64,000 nt of DNA from positions 4,569,636-4,633,635 of the forward strand of contig NC_049980.1 of assembly GCF_000003815.2 (NCBI RefSeq), in the 5' to 3' direction. The translations under genes and the position numbers were made by a program. Positions 13,001-24,158 of the stretch are shown one piece after another (within the stretch, counting starts at the first letter, position 1; every line of letters starts with the position of its first letter). The notes under the pieces are model-generated. The model did not search any database. It was not told the origin of the DNA and was given only the letters and a program-made list of their open reading frames with translations. Source of the stretch: Branchiostoma floridae. Taxonomy: Eukaryota; Chordata; Leptocardii; Amphioxiformes; Branchiostomatidae.

Positions 13001-16000
13001 TCAGCAATGCAGCGCTCAACCTGGGCGGTAGGTGGAGCTGTTGTACTGTGTTGTGTCGTGTAATGTGTGGTATTGTGTTGTGCGACCATCAAGCATAGCA
13101 TGATGTCCCCAAAGAAAGTCTACTAGGAGGTTCAAGTTTGAGAAATTGTTGTTAGCTTACGAAATTGTGAAATTTGATGTGCCGATTTCACTCAATTCTT
13201 TCTTTCTCCTAAAAAACCTGATTGATGTTTGGACTTTCCAGCACACATTTGAATGTAATTTAGTAGAAATGCTCATATGACACCTTGCCTTATTATAAAA
13301 TTTTATTACATTGTGGAGAAATGCTCTGAAAATTTTACTTTCCAACTCTTAAACTTCATGATTGTAGATGAGACAGGGACAATACTCATTACAACTAACT
13401 TTTGAGTACAATGTTCATCATTAATATGCAATGCTTACTGGTCATTCACATTGTGTCTTGTCTGTGCATGTTGTTTTTGTATTGTACAAAATGTGGTTTT
13501 ACTGGGGTTAAGGACAAGGTGTTGTAAGTCAAACTTGTCATTTGTTTTATTGGAAATATTAATTTGAGTTTGTAACCTCAAATTTAAACTGGTGAATGGG
13601 AAAAGGTTTTTAATCTTAAAGCCCCACTACTACATTTTGGCCCAAAATTGCAAATATTCTCAAGAACAAAACCTTCATGTGAATGCATTGTACATTACCA
13701 CTTGTCTGCATATTTGGATCATCATTTTGTGTGTTTGTGAATTGTACAAAAACAAGCTAGTACGCCAAGGTCTGCTGAGTTTCTGAAACCATCTCAAACC
13801 ACCCCACGTACCTGCGAAGCTAGACTAAGTGTTTTACATCAAAGGGCAGTTATACTGGCTAATGCCGTACCTGGGCCACGAAAACGTTCGATATAGGTGT
13901 TCCGGACCGTGTGATAACTTCGGTCCCAGCCCTTCGGCCATCGGGTGATCCTACCCGCGGTAGGGCTGGTACCTCGGGTTATACGGAATACACCGTGTTG
14001 TATTCTATATATACTATACAGTATACAATTATGCAGGTACAGATATGCAGAAAAGTGGTACTGTGTTGTAAATGTCATTCACATGAAGGTTTTCGTTCTA
14101 GAGAATGTTTTCAATTTTAGTTCCAAAATGTTACTTAGTATATAGTTGGGCTTTAAGTAGTACACAAAGTATGTACTGAGGGGAAAGACTGTTGTACACT
14201 AAATGTTGTTCAGGGCTTCCCACTGAGAAGCTGAAGAACCAGGCTCGCCGAGTCAGTGAGGGTGAGTCTGTAACACTGGTGGTGCTGGTCCTGAACGATT
14301 TGGGTGCTTGTATAACAAACAGGGTGTGCTTTTTGGTGGCTTTTTCTTGTAGTCTAATACATTATACAGGGCTCGAAATTCATTTTTCGGAATAGGTGCA
14401 CTGGTGCACCCAACCTAGAAAATTGGGTGCACCAAAATATCTTTGGGTGCACCACATAAAATGAAGTAGAATATCAGAATAACCTAATTGCAAACCTACT
14501 ACATTTAGTAATTTGAATGGAGCTCTTCAGAAATCAGTCATTTTATTATCTTTACACATAGATGTCAAGAATATGGTGTTTACTTAGTATACTGACATCT
14601 TAACATAGTACATAAGCCTATGAATATATTTGGGTGCACCCTGTGCACTCGCAGAAAAAAAAAATGGGTGCACAGCTCCAATTTTGGGTGCACCTCATGG
14701 GTGCACAAAACCCCAGTATTTCGAGCCCTGTTATATTATAGGAAATTGTAACTGTTACAGTCAAAACTGCCCAAGAAAACTGGTCAAACTGGTCTGTTTG
14801 GACAGATGGTCACTGTACATTGCAGACAGGATTCTGAATGCTTGTTTCAATGGGAAAAATTATCTGAAGGACCTGATGACCCAAAAGTGTTCACAATAGG
14901 CCAGGTGGTCACTTGAATAGTAACAGTTGTACAAATTTGGCAGGACTGTGCGTTCTTTCCAGCAGGTGTTAGTTATTATGTAAAAGACCTCATTGAAATG
15001 AATACAGAATCAGCCAAACATTGTGAAATCCAATCAGAGATAGGCAAAGAAATAGACACTGTCTTGCCATGCATAGAGGGTTAACATGTGCATGTTTATA
15101 TTGTTACTTGGTGGTAACTGCTTATAAGTTATAGGCACAATGCAACGTGCATGATGCAATATGACAGAATGTTTGAAGTGAACTTTTTTTAGTTACAAAT
15201 TTTGCCCCCCCACCCCACTCCAAAGGACTGTTATCCCTCTTTGGGGGTGTTGATCATGTAGAGTTTGGAGTTTTGATTAGTTGGCTTGGATTCCAACCAC
15301 CTACCCCAACTCTATGGTTCAGTAGTGGGGTTATTAGCCTCTATAGACCACAGCGTGAAATTCAGAGGCTATTGCTTGAAGCCCCATTTTATAAGAAGAG
15401 CGTTCCTGAAGTCAGATCCTTATATACAGCGGCCCCATTGTGATCTTGCCAGTCGGAGAATGTTTCTAATGCTGCTTTCCTCACGACCATAGCAAACGTT
15501 CTGACACCGGGAGAAGCGACACGCCACCAAACCGTCCTGAACCGAGCCAGGAAGACCATCATCCGAGCTTACCAACCGTATGTGTTTTTTTTGCTGAGAA
15601 TACACTTTTGGAATTTGTAGAGAACTTTCATATGACATCATTGGTGACAAGGTCTTTCTGGCCTAAGATATTAAAGATATTAAGATAGCATTTAATTTTA
15701 GTTGATAGATATACTAAGATATTAAGATAGCATTAGTTGGTCTTGGCAGTTTAAAAAACTGAACTGCAAACCAAATTTAACAATTATGATAACAGTTGAC
15801 AAAAATACTCAGTATAACGTGACAATAATGTCAGGGTCCAACATTGTTTCCCACAGACCCGAGGAACGCAACGGAGCAGCGAGCAACCGACCTTCCCAGA
15901 GGGTTGGACAGGGCCTGAAGGTCGACACCCTCAAGGACAAGAAGTACACCACCAACCCCGTCATGAAGAACTTCAACGCGCTGAAGCGGTACATCCAGAA

Positions 16001-19000
16001 CTACCGCCTGCACATCTTCTGGCTGACCCTGTACACACTGGTGACCATTGGGATCTTTGCTGAGAGGGCCTACTGTGAGTAACAATGATTTTTACCTTCG
16101 CCAAGAAGATTATGTTTTCAGTTATGCTATAATGATTGGTGGAGTAGCTGAGTTGGACAAGTTCGCCTGTCCAGGGCAAGTAAAAGACTAGTGCTGATCG
16201 GGCAAGCACATAACCTGCCTCACTTGCCCGAGTGGGCAAATAAGATTGTACCATTGAGTGAGATTTTGATGTAATTATCACCTTTTACAGTCATGACAAT
16301 GTAATTTTACAGTTATAATGTATGACTGAACGATACACTAATGTGAAACCCAATGAAAAACATAGTCTAGCTAATATCCGTGACTAATTGCTCCATCCAC
16401 AGAAACACAAGGACCTGCCAACCTGTTGTCTGCTATGCTCTCCTCCTAGGAGTGATTGATTACCATGAAACTCATGAGAAACACATTAGAATGACAATCT
16501 CTAATTGGCTATAAGGAAACCTTTCGCATATGTATCCTCCAAAGCAAACACTATTATAAAGAACCCTCTGACTAGAAAGGAATATGCACACAGGAGGATA
16601 CAATGTATCTCATCTTTTGCTGGGTGTGTTTCTCCTGAGATTCGACTATTGAACTGAGCTTTGGAAGGGAGTCAATGATAAATTGACGTCTTCCATTGCC
16701 CTCCCCAGACTACTCTGTGGAACGTGAACACGCCGGACTCCGTCGTATCGCGGGCTACGGTGTGACGGTGACCCGCGGCGCCGCCAGCGGCATGATGTGG
16801 GCGTTCTCAATCATCCTGGTCACGATGTGCCGCAACACGATCACCCACATGCGCGAGACCTTCCTTCATCTGTACATCCCCTTTGACTCCGCCATCACCT
16901 TGCACAAGATCATCGCCATGACGGGCCTGTTCTTCACAGGTGGGTAGAATATACATTTTACTGATCTCATTCACCCTTTTCAGGTTTTATCAAGAGCCAG
17001 CTGTGGTGAAATGTATTAGTGTACTGATTGTGTTATACTACTGTGATGTGTTATGTGTGGGTCACGACACCTAAGCTTATGTAGCTGCCTGTTTCCGATG
17101 TGTATTAGCTGCCTGTTTCCTATTTGTTTCAATCCCAATAAAATCAAAATTAATAATTTTTCTTGCGATTTTGAAAAACTTCTGAGTCCATAGGAGGGGA
17201 GGACTAAGAAACTTAAGAAACTTAGTAGTTAGTGTAATGCAAACTCTGCTGTCCAGGGCTGTAAATGGCCCCTCCCAGCGGCAATGTAGGACGGGCCAAT
17301 AAGAAGCGCAATTGAATCAGGCTACAAACTTACTTAGAAAAACCTGTTGGTTATGGTTTCCATTTTTTCTTGCTTTAATTCTTTTTACATGTTACATGGT
17401 GTTCAATTTGAATACATGTATGTACTAGTCATCTTGTTTTGTTCCCCCCCCCCCCACCTTTTTCCCCGCATGCAATTAATTTGCAGTTGCAGAAGTTGTC
17501 ATCCATAGAGTAATATACTTGTTGTCATCTGATTGAATGTGCACAAATTCATCTCATATTTACTTTCTAACTTAAAGGTTTTGGGTCATCGTCCCCCAGG
17601 ACACATTCAAGTTGAAAACCTGCCCTTTAGGCTATATATAATTCATCATATCCATGTTAAATCGTTAAACTTAAAACTTGTTCCTGCAGTTATGCACTGT
17701 ATCGGCCACGCCATCAACTTCTACCACATCTCCACTCAGACTGCCGACGACCTGACCTGCCTCTTCAGGGACTACTTCCACTAGTGAGTCATTTTTCTTC
17801 GTTTATCTCAGATTTTATAATTACATCAGTCAAACTGGTCATATCTTCGCCTGAATGATTTTAACCTTTGTGACTTATTGTATTATGAGTGTTTGTCAAT
17901 AATTTTGCAAATAAGGTGACTGTCTAAAATTCCCAAAATCGGGTTAATTTTTTTCTCGAGAGGTAATGTTGATATAAGCTGGTTGCTACATGTAGAGTGC
18001 ATCACCTCTGCATCCTGTACTTTCCTTTGTTGATCAAGAAAAAAAGTCTCATTGCATAAATTATGTCAGTTGATCATCTACTCCACACAAATAAGTTAAA
18101 CATAAATTTTGTAAAGTTGTGGAAATTATGGCAATATTGTTACAGTAGTAGTCTAAGAATGTGACGGAAATGGATTCAGATGTGAAATAAAGACTTTCAA
18201 TTTTTTACAGCTCCAACGAACTTCCCAAGTTCCACTACTGGTGTTTTGCGACAACAACTGGTGAGACTATGATCATGTTCTATTGTTTATTATTAATAAT
18301 AATTATGTGATTAACTTATTAATGTCACCATAAAATCAATGGGTCACAGTTGCCTGCAAAAAAAAAAATGTGGAGGAAAGCAGAGTGTACCGTGCAATTG
18401 ATTTGCTCAGATTCAAGTTTTCCCAAAATTTCCCTAATATTAGACTTATAAAATGCATTTGACCGTCTGGGGACCAAGTAATTTGATGTGACAATGTGAA
18501 TTATGGCCCTTTGGCCCATTGAGCCAATAGTCATGCCTCTATCTATGGTAAACTCTTGTTTGTTTTAAATCCCCAACTAGAAGTCTGTTATGAATATTTA
18601 CGGTTGAAATAATAAATGCAAATAAAATGACAGTCTAGTTGTTTTTGAAGATGTTCTTTTGTTGCTTTTTTTTATATGGGCACAAAGCTTAAACCAACCA
18701 ATAAATTAATGAAACCTCTTAAATCACACAGGCATGACCGGAGTGCTGCTTGTTCTGGTTATCGCAATCATGTACGTGTTTGCGACTCAGTACGCCCGGC
18801 GTTACGTGTTCAAGGCCTTCTGGCTCACCCACAATCTGTACCCGATCCTGTACATCCTGACGATCGTGCACGGGTCTGGAAATCTTGTTCAGGTATGTAT
18901 TACTGTACTAGAGGTGGGTACCAGTACAGAAAATTTGGGTACAGATCCATTTTAGGTCCAGAGCATCAGGTCCAGACCTGAACCTAGACCTGATTGTCTG

Positions 19001-22000
19001 TGAAAACTTTCGTCCTCAACTCCGAGTGGTAGCGGCCGCAATAGACACACCGTCATCTTTGACACGTGTCTAAGAGAACTGAAAATTTTGGGTTAGACTC
19101 GGACTAACAAAGTGGTCGTTTTGAGTAATGCAATTGCAAGTTTGACTTTGCCCCCGAACGTGTGAATGAGTTCAGATATAATCTTTTCATTTCCTAATTG
19201 CTCCAAAGTCCGCTCCACAGATTTTTATCAGGCTCTTTTTTTTTAATGGTCCAACAAGAAAAAACGGTTTTGTACCGGTACACCCCTATACTGTATAACT
19301 GTAACCATGTCCGTTAAAATGTCAGTACTACCCACATTCGGCTAGGGATGTCCCTTGGGTTGGATGTTAAAGGAGGTCCCCTGTTTTAGGAGAGCCACAC
19401 TTTGGGCATGAAAAAAATGGCACACTTATAGAAAAGAGTAGGGGTCATTCCCAGTGTGAGCTCTGAGTATCAAAAGCATACCAGCAAAGTAGGGTCAGAT
19501 ATTCTCGGGCAGGTGTCGCAGATTTAGAGGGGCTTTTAGAAATGTTTGATTAGCAGCTGTTGGTCATAATGAAGTTTATTCTGCAAGGAAGTTGTGCTGC
19601 CTGCCGCTGCCAAGCTCTGCTCAACAAATTTCTTGGCACTAAAATGACCAATTGCTGACATTCACATGTCCCAAAGGTCATATGGTCTAATAGTTGTTGA
19701 CTTGAATTCTTAACAAGGCTGCAGTAGGACAGGAAGAATTTCAATGCGCAGGGTTATTTTTGATGTTGTTTTGGAACAAAGTGTCAACTGCAATCTGTTG
19801 TTTGTTGTTTGTAACAGGAGCCATTCTTCTACTACTTCTTCCTGGGTCCGGTCATCCTCTTCACCCTGGACAAACTGGTGTCCATCAGCCGCAAGAAGGT
19901 GGAGATTCCTGTTGTCAAGGCAGAGCACCTCCCGTCCAGTAAGTACATTCCCTTCTCACTCTCTCACTATCTGGTTTCTCTTCTGTGTTTCTTTGTCGGG
20001 GGAGAGTTAGACATGATTGTACGTACTTGTGCTAGAGGCAACCATGGTCCCCGACCCTCCTGATGAGGATGGGACTAGGTGAGGTGAGGTGAGGTACGTA
20101 CACGTAGCGCCACTATGTTATAGTTTGGTTACAGTTGCTTTGGATCACCACCTATGTAACAAGTGGTATGGTTTGTTTGTTTGTAGTATAGTACACTAGT
20201 GGTTACGTCCACCATCTTGGGTTTGCCGTGATAGTTGATAACATGTTTTGTTCCTTGAATTGTGCCTACTTTCATCCTTGAGTTGACACTGCACTTGTAG
20301 TACAAAACTCTTGATACTTGGGTTGAAGACCATCATGATGATGGTTTCTAAAAGGCATGTACAAAGGTTGCTGTGAGGATTGGGAGGAGCTAGTACAAGC
20401 TCTTCTTTGTAGGCTAATAGTCCTGGTAACTGCATAGTATAATTATAATAATACATTTTGTATAATCATGTACTTCTCATTCTTTTTACCACCAGATGTG
20501 ACCATGCTGAAGTTCAAACGTCCCACCAACTTTGACTACAAGTCTGGCCAATGGGTGCGTATCGCCTCTGCCGCCCTGGGCGACAACGAGTACCACCCCT
20601 TCACGCTGACGTCAGCGCCGCACGAGGACACGCTCAGCCTCCACATCCGCTCCGTCGGACCCTGGACCAACAACCTCAGGAAGGTGTACGATCCGGCCAA
20701 GATACAGCCAGACTTTGGCTATCCCAAGGTACATATAGAATACAACACGGTGTATTCCGCATCACCCGAGGTTCCAGCCCAACCCGCGGGAGGGCTGGGA
20801 CCGGGGGTGATGCAAAATACACAGTGTTGTATTTTATTTATGTCATACCCACCTGAGAAAACCCAATGTTTTGATGCAAAATGCACCAGAAGTTGAACAA
20901 ATTTGGTGCCCTCAAACAAAAAGCGTTACAACAGCAATGTTCCAACGTCCAAATCAGGTATTCGAATTGCCAATCGTGCCACAATCGGCCCGCTCGAAAT
21001 GGTTCGATTTATATGAATGGAGCCAGTGTGATACAACTTAGAGCCTGTGCCATACGGAAAGTTATCACCCGGTCCGGAACACCCGTATCGAACGTTTTCG
21101 CGTCACAGGTATGACGTAATGTAAATCACAGAATACAACACAATTTGTTTTCCATATCAGCAGAGGTACCAGTCCGACTGTGGGCAGGACTGCCCGATGG
21201 CCTAAGGCCAGAGGGTGATCCGACCCGTGGGAGGGCTGGGACCGAGGGTGATGCAGAATACACCGAGTTGTAATTTTTCATGTCATACCCACCCAAAAAA
21301 ACACAGTCACATGTCAATATGGAATGCACCAGGAGTTGAGAAAATTTGGTGTCCATACAAAAAATGTATCGTTGAATTTCTATCTTCACAAGATAGGTCT
21401 GAGTTTTCTCACAGCATGTCAACTAAGTCTATAGAATGAAGAACTCAATATTTCTTCTTGTTCCCCCAGGTGTTTGTTGACGGTCCCTATGGGGAGGGTC
21501 ATCAGGACTGGTACAAGTTCCCCGTGGCCATACTAATCGGTGGCGGGATCGGGGTCACGCCATTCGCCGCCATCCTGAAGGACATCGTGCAGAAGTCTGC
21601 ACAAGGAGCCAAGTTCAACTGCAAGAAGGTAAGAAAATAGCATCTCTCCTGAGAACCATCATACATTTGATATTTGAGTCACAAAACCTGTTGTCCATAA
21701 ATTTATATCATACCTGGTCTGTATTTACGTTCAATATCTGTGTGCGGACTGGCCCGTATTGTATGGTACAGCCCGGTATTCCATAGCTCAATATGAACGA
21801 TTCGATGTTGCGTGCACCTCTGTCGACAATGCAAACAACTTATCCTGAACCAAACTATATTCTTTGGGTGTACTTCTATCAAATAAAGTTCTCAGCATAG
21901 ATTTTGCACATCTGTATCTAGAGATTTTAAAGAATTTGTAATATTGATGTTAATTATGTGAGATTATAATAATGTGATGATAATAATGATGTGATGATGA

Positions 22001-24158
22001 TAAAGTTCAATAGTTTCAATAGTTTATTCAGAAAATCAGCCTTACAGCCTATACAGAACAAACTAAATAACACTGATTTGTACGATTGTTGTATGGCGAT
22101 TACAAAAAAACATATTAAAGAGAATTAACAATTACAATACATGGCACAGAAACACCCAAAGAAAGTTGTACGAAATGCCTCACAAAGAACACTGAAGTAA
22201 GGACAGGAACGTCTAACAGAGTACAGTTACTGTTGTAAAGTTACTGTTGATGATGATGTAATTATGTTGATAGTGATGATGATGATGATGTTGATGATGA
22301 TGTATCACACCAGGTGTACTTCCTGTGGGTGACCCGGACCCAGAAGCAGTTCGAGTGGCTGACTGACATCATTCGGGAGGTGGAGGAGAAGGACAAGAAC
22401 GACCTGGTCAGCGTGCACATCTTCATCACACAGTTCTACCAGAAGTTCGACCTCAGGACCACCATGCTGGTAAGGACACATGTTTGTTTGTTTGTTTGTT
22501 TTTCAATATGTATACTATTAAGAACAGCTTCATCACACAGTTCTACCAGAAGTTTGACCTCAGGACTACTATGCTGGTACGGATAGTGACGTGTTGATTT
22601 GTTTGTTAATGGACCAGGTGTTTGCTTAGTTAGCAAGACGACTACATCTTCATTACACTGTTTTACCATAGATCTACAGTACGATACATGTAGATTAGAC
22701 AGTAACTGTACAGTTGTACAATTGCTTAGACTAGACTGAGGAAGCCAATCAGAAGAAGATTCTGTCCCATCTCTGCTGGATGAGTTTGGAGATTGTAAGA
22801 GCTGCCTTGCCTTCTTAGCCATCCTCTTAGAGCACCACACCAGGATGTGCCGACAAATATACAAATGTACTGGAAAGTGCAACGTTGTAAAGTTTTTGTT
22901 CTCTTTTCCCTCAGTACATCTGTGAGCGCCACTTCCAGCGTATCTCCGGGCGGAGTCTCTTCACAGGCCTGAACTCCATCACCCACTTTGGTCGTCCCAA
23001 CTTCGAGTCCTTCTTCGACACCCTACAGGACGAGCACCCTGAGGTAGGCCTGCTTCATAATGTGGCTCATGATGGAATGAAGAGTTAATGATCCACCCCA
23101 AGCTGTATATTCTGTCATAAGGCCTTGTCATTTGCTATAACCATTGAATAGATCTACCGGGTGAGCAAAGCAAATGAGGTGGATTTATAAAGTGGTTATA
23201 CAATGTAGCAACTGACTAGGCCTTATAACACCTTATACATCAAGGTCATTAACGTCATTATGATATAGCCTATCTAAGCTAACCCGTATGGAACATACAA
23301 ATTTCTATATGATATATTATCCTTTGATACTACATTTGTACACTACAGTAAATGCATTCAAGTTCACAGAGATTTAATTTCGCGGCAGTGGGAAAATGGA
23401 CGTTTCGCTGTGGTTTTGATTTCACGGTAGCACCATGCACTTTAGTCTCCAACTATTATGGAAAAGTGTTTGCTGTGGTTTTAAATTCATGGTGAAGGGG
23501 CCACCGCGAAAACCACGAACATCAAACCACCGCAAAAGTTTCTGCATCTTCAGTAAGTCTTGTGGATTCATTTGTTGAATTTCTGAGAAATGCATTGTGA
23601 AAATTTCAGTTGTTCTATTATCCATGAGAAGATTATAGATTTCATTTTGAAACCAAAATTTCCCTAAAAAATATTTGTAACATCGCAATCTTGGCATGTC
23701 AAATCTACAAGTTAGGTAATACGTTGTGTACAAAGGACTTTGTTTCCAGCAATTTACATACCTGATCGATCAGATTTAAAAAAAAAATTTTTTTCATTCA
23801 CATTTCTTTAAAGTGGATGAGAAGTAAAGCAGACCCTGCTTATCGAGGTCTTCTCCTCATGTACATAAACAAAATAAGGACACACATACATGGCTACCAG
23901 ATCTATAAGATTGGTACCAAACTATCCAAATAAACTCTACTATCCAAGTACTACTAAGGTAAGTATCAAACTATCTACCAAACTATCCAAGTATATGTTT
24001 ATACCCGGTATCTTACCATTTCTCTGATTTTCCAGGTGAGCACCTTTGGCGTATTCAGTTGCGGCCCCCCTCCCATGACTTATACTGCCGACAAGGCCTG
24101 CGGCGCGATGAACAGAGTTGACGGCGCATCGTTCATCCACCACTTCGAGAACTTCTAA
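1053..24158 (+). CDS. DUOX: Dual oxidase (DUOX), 3' portion, 27 exons, 5' end outside window
   Basis: Membrane NADPH oxidase producing extracellular H2O2. Exons by GT-AG sites and continuous phase: 1053-1164, 1815-1941, 2521-2708, 3247-3434, 3932-4047, 5431-5598, 6557-6676, 7186-7259, 7680-7808, 9138-9323, 10687-10749, 11469-11691, 12158-12251, 12852-13027, 14214-14261, 15493-15577, 15857-16074, 16709-16939, 17690-17783, 18211-18260, 18732-18892, 19818-19938, 20496-20728, 21470-21628, 22314-22469, 22915-23043, 24036-24158. Together they encode 1256 residues with no stop, ending in HHFENF as dual oxidases do. Vertebrate DUOX is about 1550 residues, so roughly 300 N-terminal residues (signal peptide and first part of the peroxidase domain) lie to the left. 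Order seen: peroxidase half, membrane helix, EF-hands, six-helix heme domain, FAD/NADPH domain. The partner DUOXA, adjacent to DUOX in vertebrates, is not visible. Family assignment is secure; single exon edges are predictions. Confidence 0.97.
1277..1500. mobile_element. Inverted-repeat element in DUOX intron
   Basis: Imperfect inverted arms: cctcagagcttctaattgg and gttctgcatctcgcc on the left, ggcgagacgcagaac and agatgctctgagg on the right. It begins near a gacgtttcgatgcctgtcag phrase like that in other palindromic elements of this window. Confidence 0.65.
4075..4560 (-). mobile_element. tRNA-derived SINE, minus orientation
   Basis: Read on the minus strand it starts with a tRNA-like head at about 4560: an A-box-like tagtacagtggtagtg and a B-box-like gggtttgaatcc. 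The body (acctagcttcggctagggcc, aaatggaggtcc) recurs in plus orientation near 37420-37640 and in fragments at 7440 and 31350. The internal Pol III promoter boxes support a SINE rather than a DNA element. Confidence 0.75.
5195..5310. repeat. Inverted repeat in DUOX intron
   Basis: Arms agctggtgtgttacgccaaa and the roughly complementary ggtgtaacacaccagctg flank a tatctgta-rich loop. The phrase gggcagttatactggctaat at 13840 is similar, pointing to a shared family. Confidence 0.7.
6035..6275 (+). repeat. Dispersed repeat, copy 1 (pair with 16317-16565)
   Basis: About 240 bp closely matching 16317-16565 in the same orientation, for example gaaacacaaggacctgcca and ctctaattggctataagg. No coding frame or tRNA-like head seen; class unknown. 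Confidence 0.8.
7355..7535 (+). mobile_element. Degraded SINE fragment
   Basis: Resembles the SINE at 37335: a tRNA-like start (ggtttaattggtagagtc), a B-box-like gtccaagtttgatact, then gttgtgccgttgggaaagg and acttcacctaggtg. Diverged and truncated. Confidence 0.6.
8655..8890 (-). mobile_element. tRNA-like dispersed repeat, minus orientation
   Basis: On the minus strand it begins ggtgcaatggcctagtgggtgg, an A-box-like head also seen at 37346 (tagcctagtgggtagaatg), followed by tcggtaggtcgtgagttc. The far end is a short tandem of ttaaag units at about 8662-8682. Probably a SINE sharing its head with the 37-kb copy. Confidence 0.6.
8949..9074. repeat. Inverted repeat just upstream of a DUOX exon
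   Basis: The arm atgatacgattttttaagac at the left is exactly complementary to the right arm ending at about 9074, extended by gatataaagtc on both sides (about 28 bp). Between the arms lies tcgatcagtcctctgatcc. It ends about 60 bp before the DUOX exon at 9138. Confidence 0.85.
9985..10370 (+). repeat. Minisatellite, 63-bp unit, about 5-6 copies
   Basis: Tandem units with the core gagacccctattatgtagaa and gattattccaagagggtcag. The unit is a multiple of three, so it stays open in one frame and mimics a repetitive protein. It sits in a DUOX intron between exons at 9323 and 10687 and lacks coding support. Confidence 0.9.
10687..10749 (+). other. DUOX: DUOX 63-nt symmetric small exon
   Basis: A 21-codon exon, phase 0 on both sides, between the pleckstrin-like loop exon (ends 9323) and the EF-hand exon (starts 11469). 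It has a clean acceptor (ccatgcag) and donor (gtacaa). It encodes a polar stretch starting [13 protein letters not shown]. The corresponding part of vertebrate DUOX is short and variable. Skipping it would keep the frame, so it could be alternatively spliced; there is no evidence for that in the DNA. Confidence 0.75.
11469..13027 (+). other. DUOX: DUOX EF-hand calcium-binding region
   Basis: Three exons encode a calcium switch in the cytosolic loop. The first EF loop ([12 protein letters not shown], near 11623-11658) and the second ([12 protein letters not shown], near 12200-12235) have acidic residues at the binding positions and a glycine at position 6, so both look functional. A third hand (around [20 protein letters not shown], near 12910-12970) is degenerate, as in other DUOX proteins. 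Calcium activation is known for the family and inferred here. Confidence 0.93.
12250..12600 (+). repeat. Minisatellite, about 60-bp unit, abutting a DUOX donor
   Basis: Five to six imperfect copies containing gtcagtagtgatctgattgg and gtagtagaacagtag. The array starts at the splice donor after the second EF-hand exon (gtgagtagatggcag), so the first copy overlaps the donor region. Confidence 0.85.
13830..14060. mobile_element. Inverted-repeat element family 'tacaccgtgttgtat', copy 1
   Basis: Contains ccagcccttcggccatcggg, ggctggtacctcgggttata and the end gaatacaccgtgttgtattc. The same modules occur at 20735-20850 and 21030-21300, partly inverted, marking a dispersed family without coding capacity. 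Confidence 0.65.
14367..14731. mobile_element. hAT-like MITE
   Basis: Ends cagggctcgaaat at the left and its complement atttcgagccctg at the right. Internal repeats of tgggtgcacc occur in both orientations. A CAGGG-type terminus is common in hAT elements (known for the family); I could not make out a clean 8-bp target duplication. Confidence 0.75.
15857..18892 (+). other. DUOX: DUOX ferric-reductase transmembrane heme domain
   Basis: Exons 17-21 encode the six-helix NOX core. The heme-ligand histidines are present with NOX spacing: LHK in exon 18 and MHC in exon 19 lie 14 residues apart, and THN and VHG in exon 21 lie 13 residues apart. Other landmarks are FAERAYY at the first helix, [13 protein letters not shown], and [12 protein letters not shown]. 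Electron transfer from FAD across the membrane through two hemes is established for the family. Confidence 0.95.
16317..16565 (+). repeat. Dispersed repeat, copy 2 (pair with 6035-6275)
   Basis: Same repeat as at 6035, in the DUOX intron upstream of the exon at 16709. The two copies share almost every word of the repeat with scattered substitutions and a small indel. Confidence 0.8.
18908..19294. mobile_element. Inverted-repeat element with ggtgggtacc ends
   Basis: The left end tagaggtgggtaccagtaca is roughly complementary to the right end gtaccggtacacccctata. An internal region rich in aggtccag-type words resembles sequence at 32920 and 45661, suggesting relatives of the large element at 45386-48026. 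Confidence 0.65.
20735..21360. mobile_element. Two adjacent copies of the same inverted-repeat family
   Basis: First copy 20735-20910: gaatacaacacggtgtattc, ccagcccaacccgcgggagg, then ttgtattttatttatgtcat and a tail with tgcaccagaagttga. Second copy about 21125-21360 repeats the order including gagggctgggaccg and tgcaccaggagttgag. Between them lies a module (about 21045-21112) matching 13870-13920 inverted. It lies in the DUOX intron between the FAD and NADPH exons. Confidence 0.65.
22528..22576 (+). pseudogene. Partial duplicate of DUOX exon 25 3' end, within next intron
   Basis: A 49-bp copy of the last part of exon 25, about 107 bp downstream of the original. It keeps the exon end and a donor-like gtacgg. 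The three differences inside the 48 aligned coding bases are all third-position and synonymous. An AG precedes it (aagaacag) after a T-rich run, so it could be spliced, but 49 nt would break the frame. It is best read as a non-functional partial exon copy or a poison exon. Confidence 0.8.
22643..22671 (+). pseudogene. Second, decayed copy of DUOX exon 25 end
   Basis: About 29 bp (acatcttcattacactg, then ttttaccatag) resembling the exon 25 segment that encodes [10 protein letters not shown], with several mismatches and a TAG where AAG is expected. It follows the better-preserved copy at 22528 by about 70 bp, suggesting repeated local duplication. Because of its short length the homology is probable rather than certain. 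Confidence 0.5.
23345..23553. mobile_element. Old copy of TA-target mariner-like MITE
   Basis: Diverged relative of the elements at 28127 and 42372: left cagtaaatgcattcaagttc, centre ttaatttcgcggcag, right gcaaaagtttctgcatcttc. It lies in the DUOX intron before the last exon. Confidence 0.75.

Larger units (their letters stand above)
19818..24158 (+). other. DUOX: DUOX FAD/NADPH dehydrogenase domain
   Basis: Exons 22-27. The FAD motif is [20 protein letters not shown] in exon 23. The NADPH pyrophosphate motif is [10 protein letters not shown] in exon 24, preceded by DGPYGEGH. The nicotinamide-region motif CGPPPM is in the last exon. [20 protein letters not shown] (exon 25) is characteristic of DUOX rather than NOX1-4. 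The protein terminates in phenylalanine, as usual for NOX/DUOX C-termini. Confidence 0.96.
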
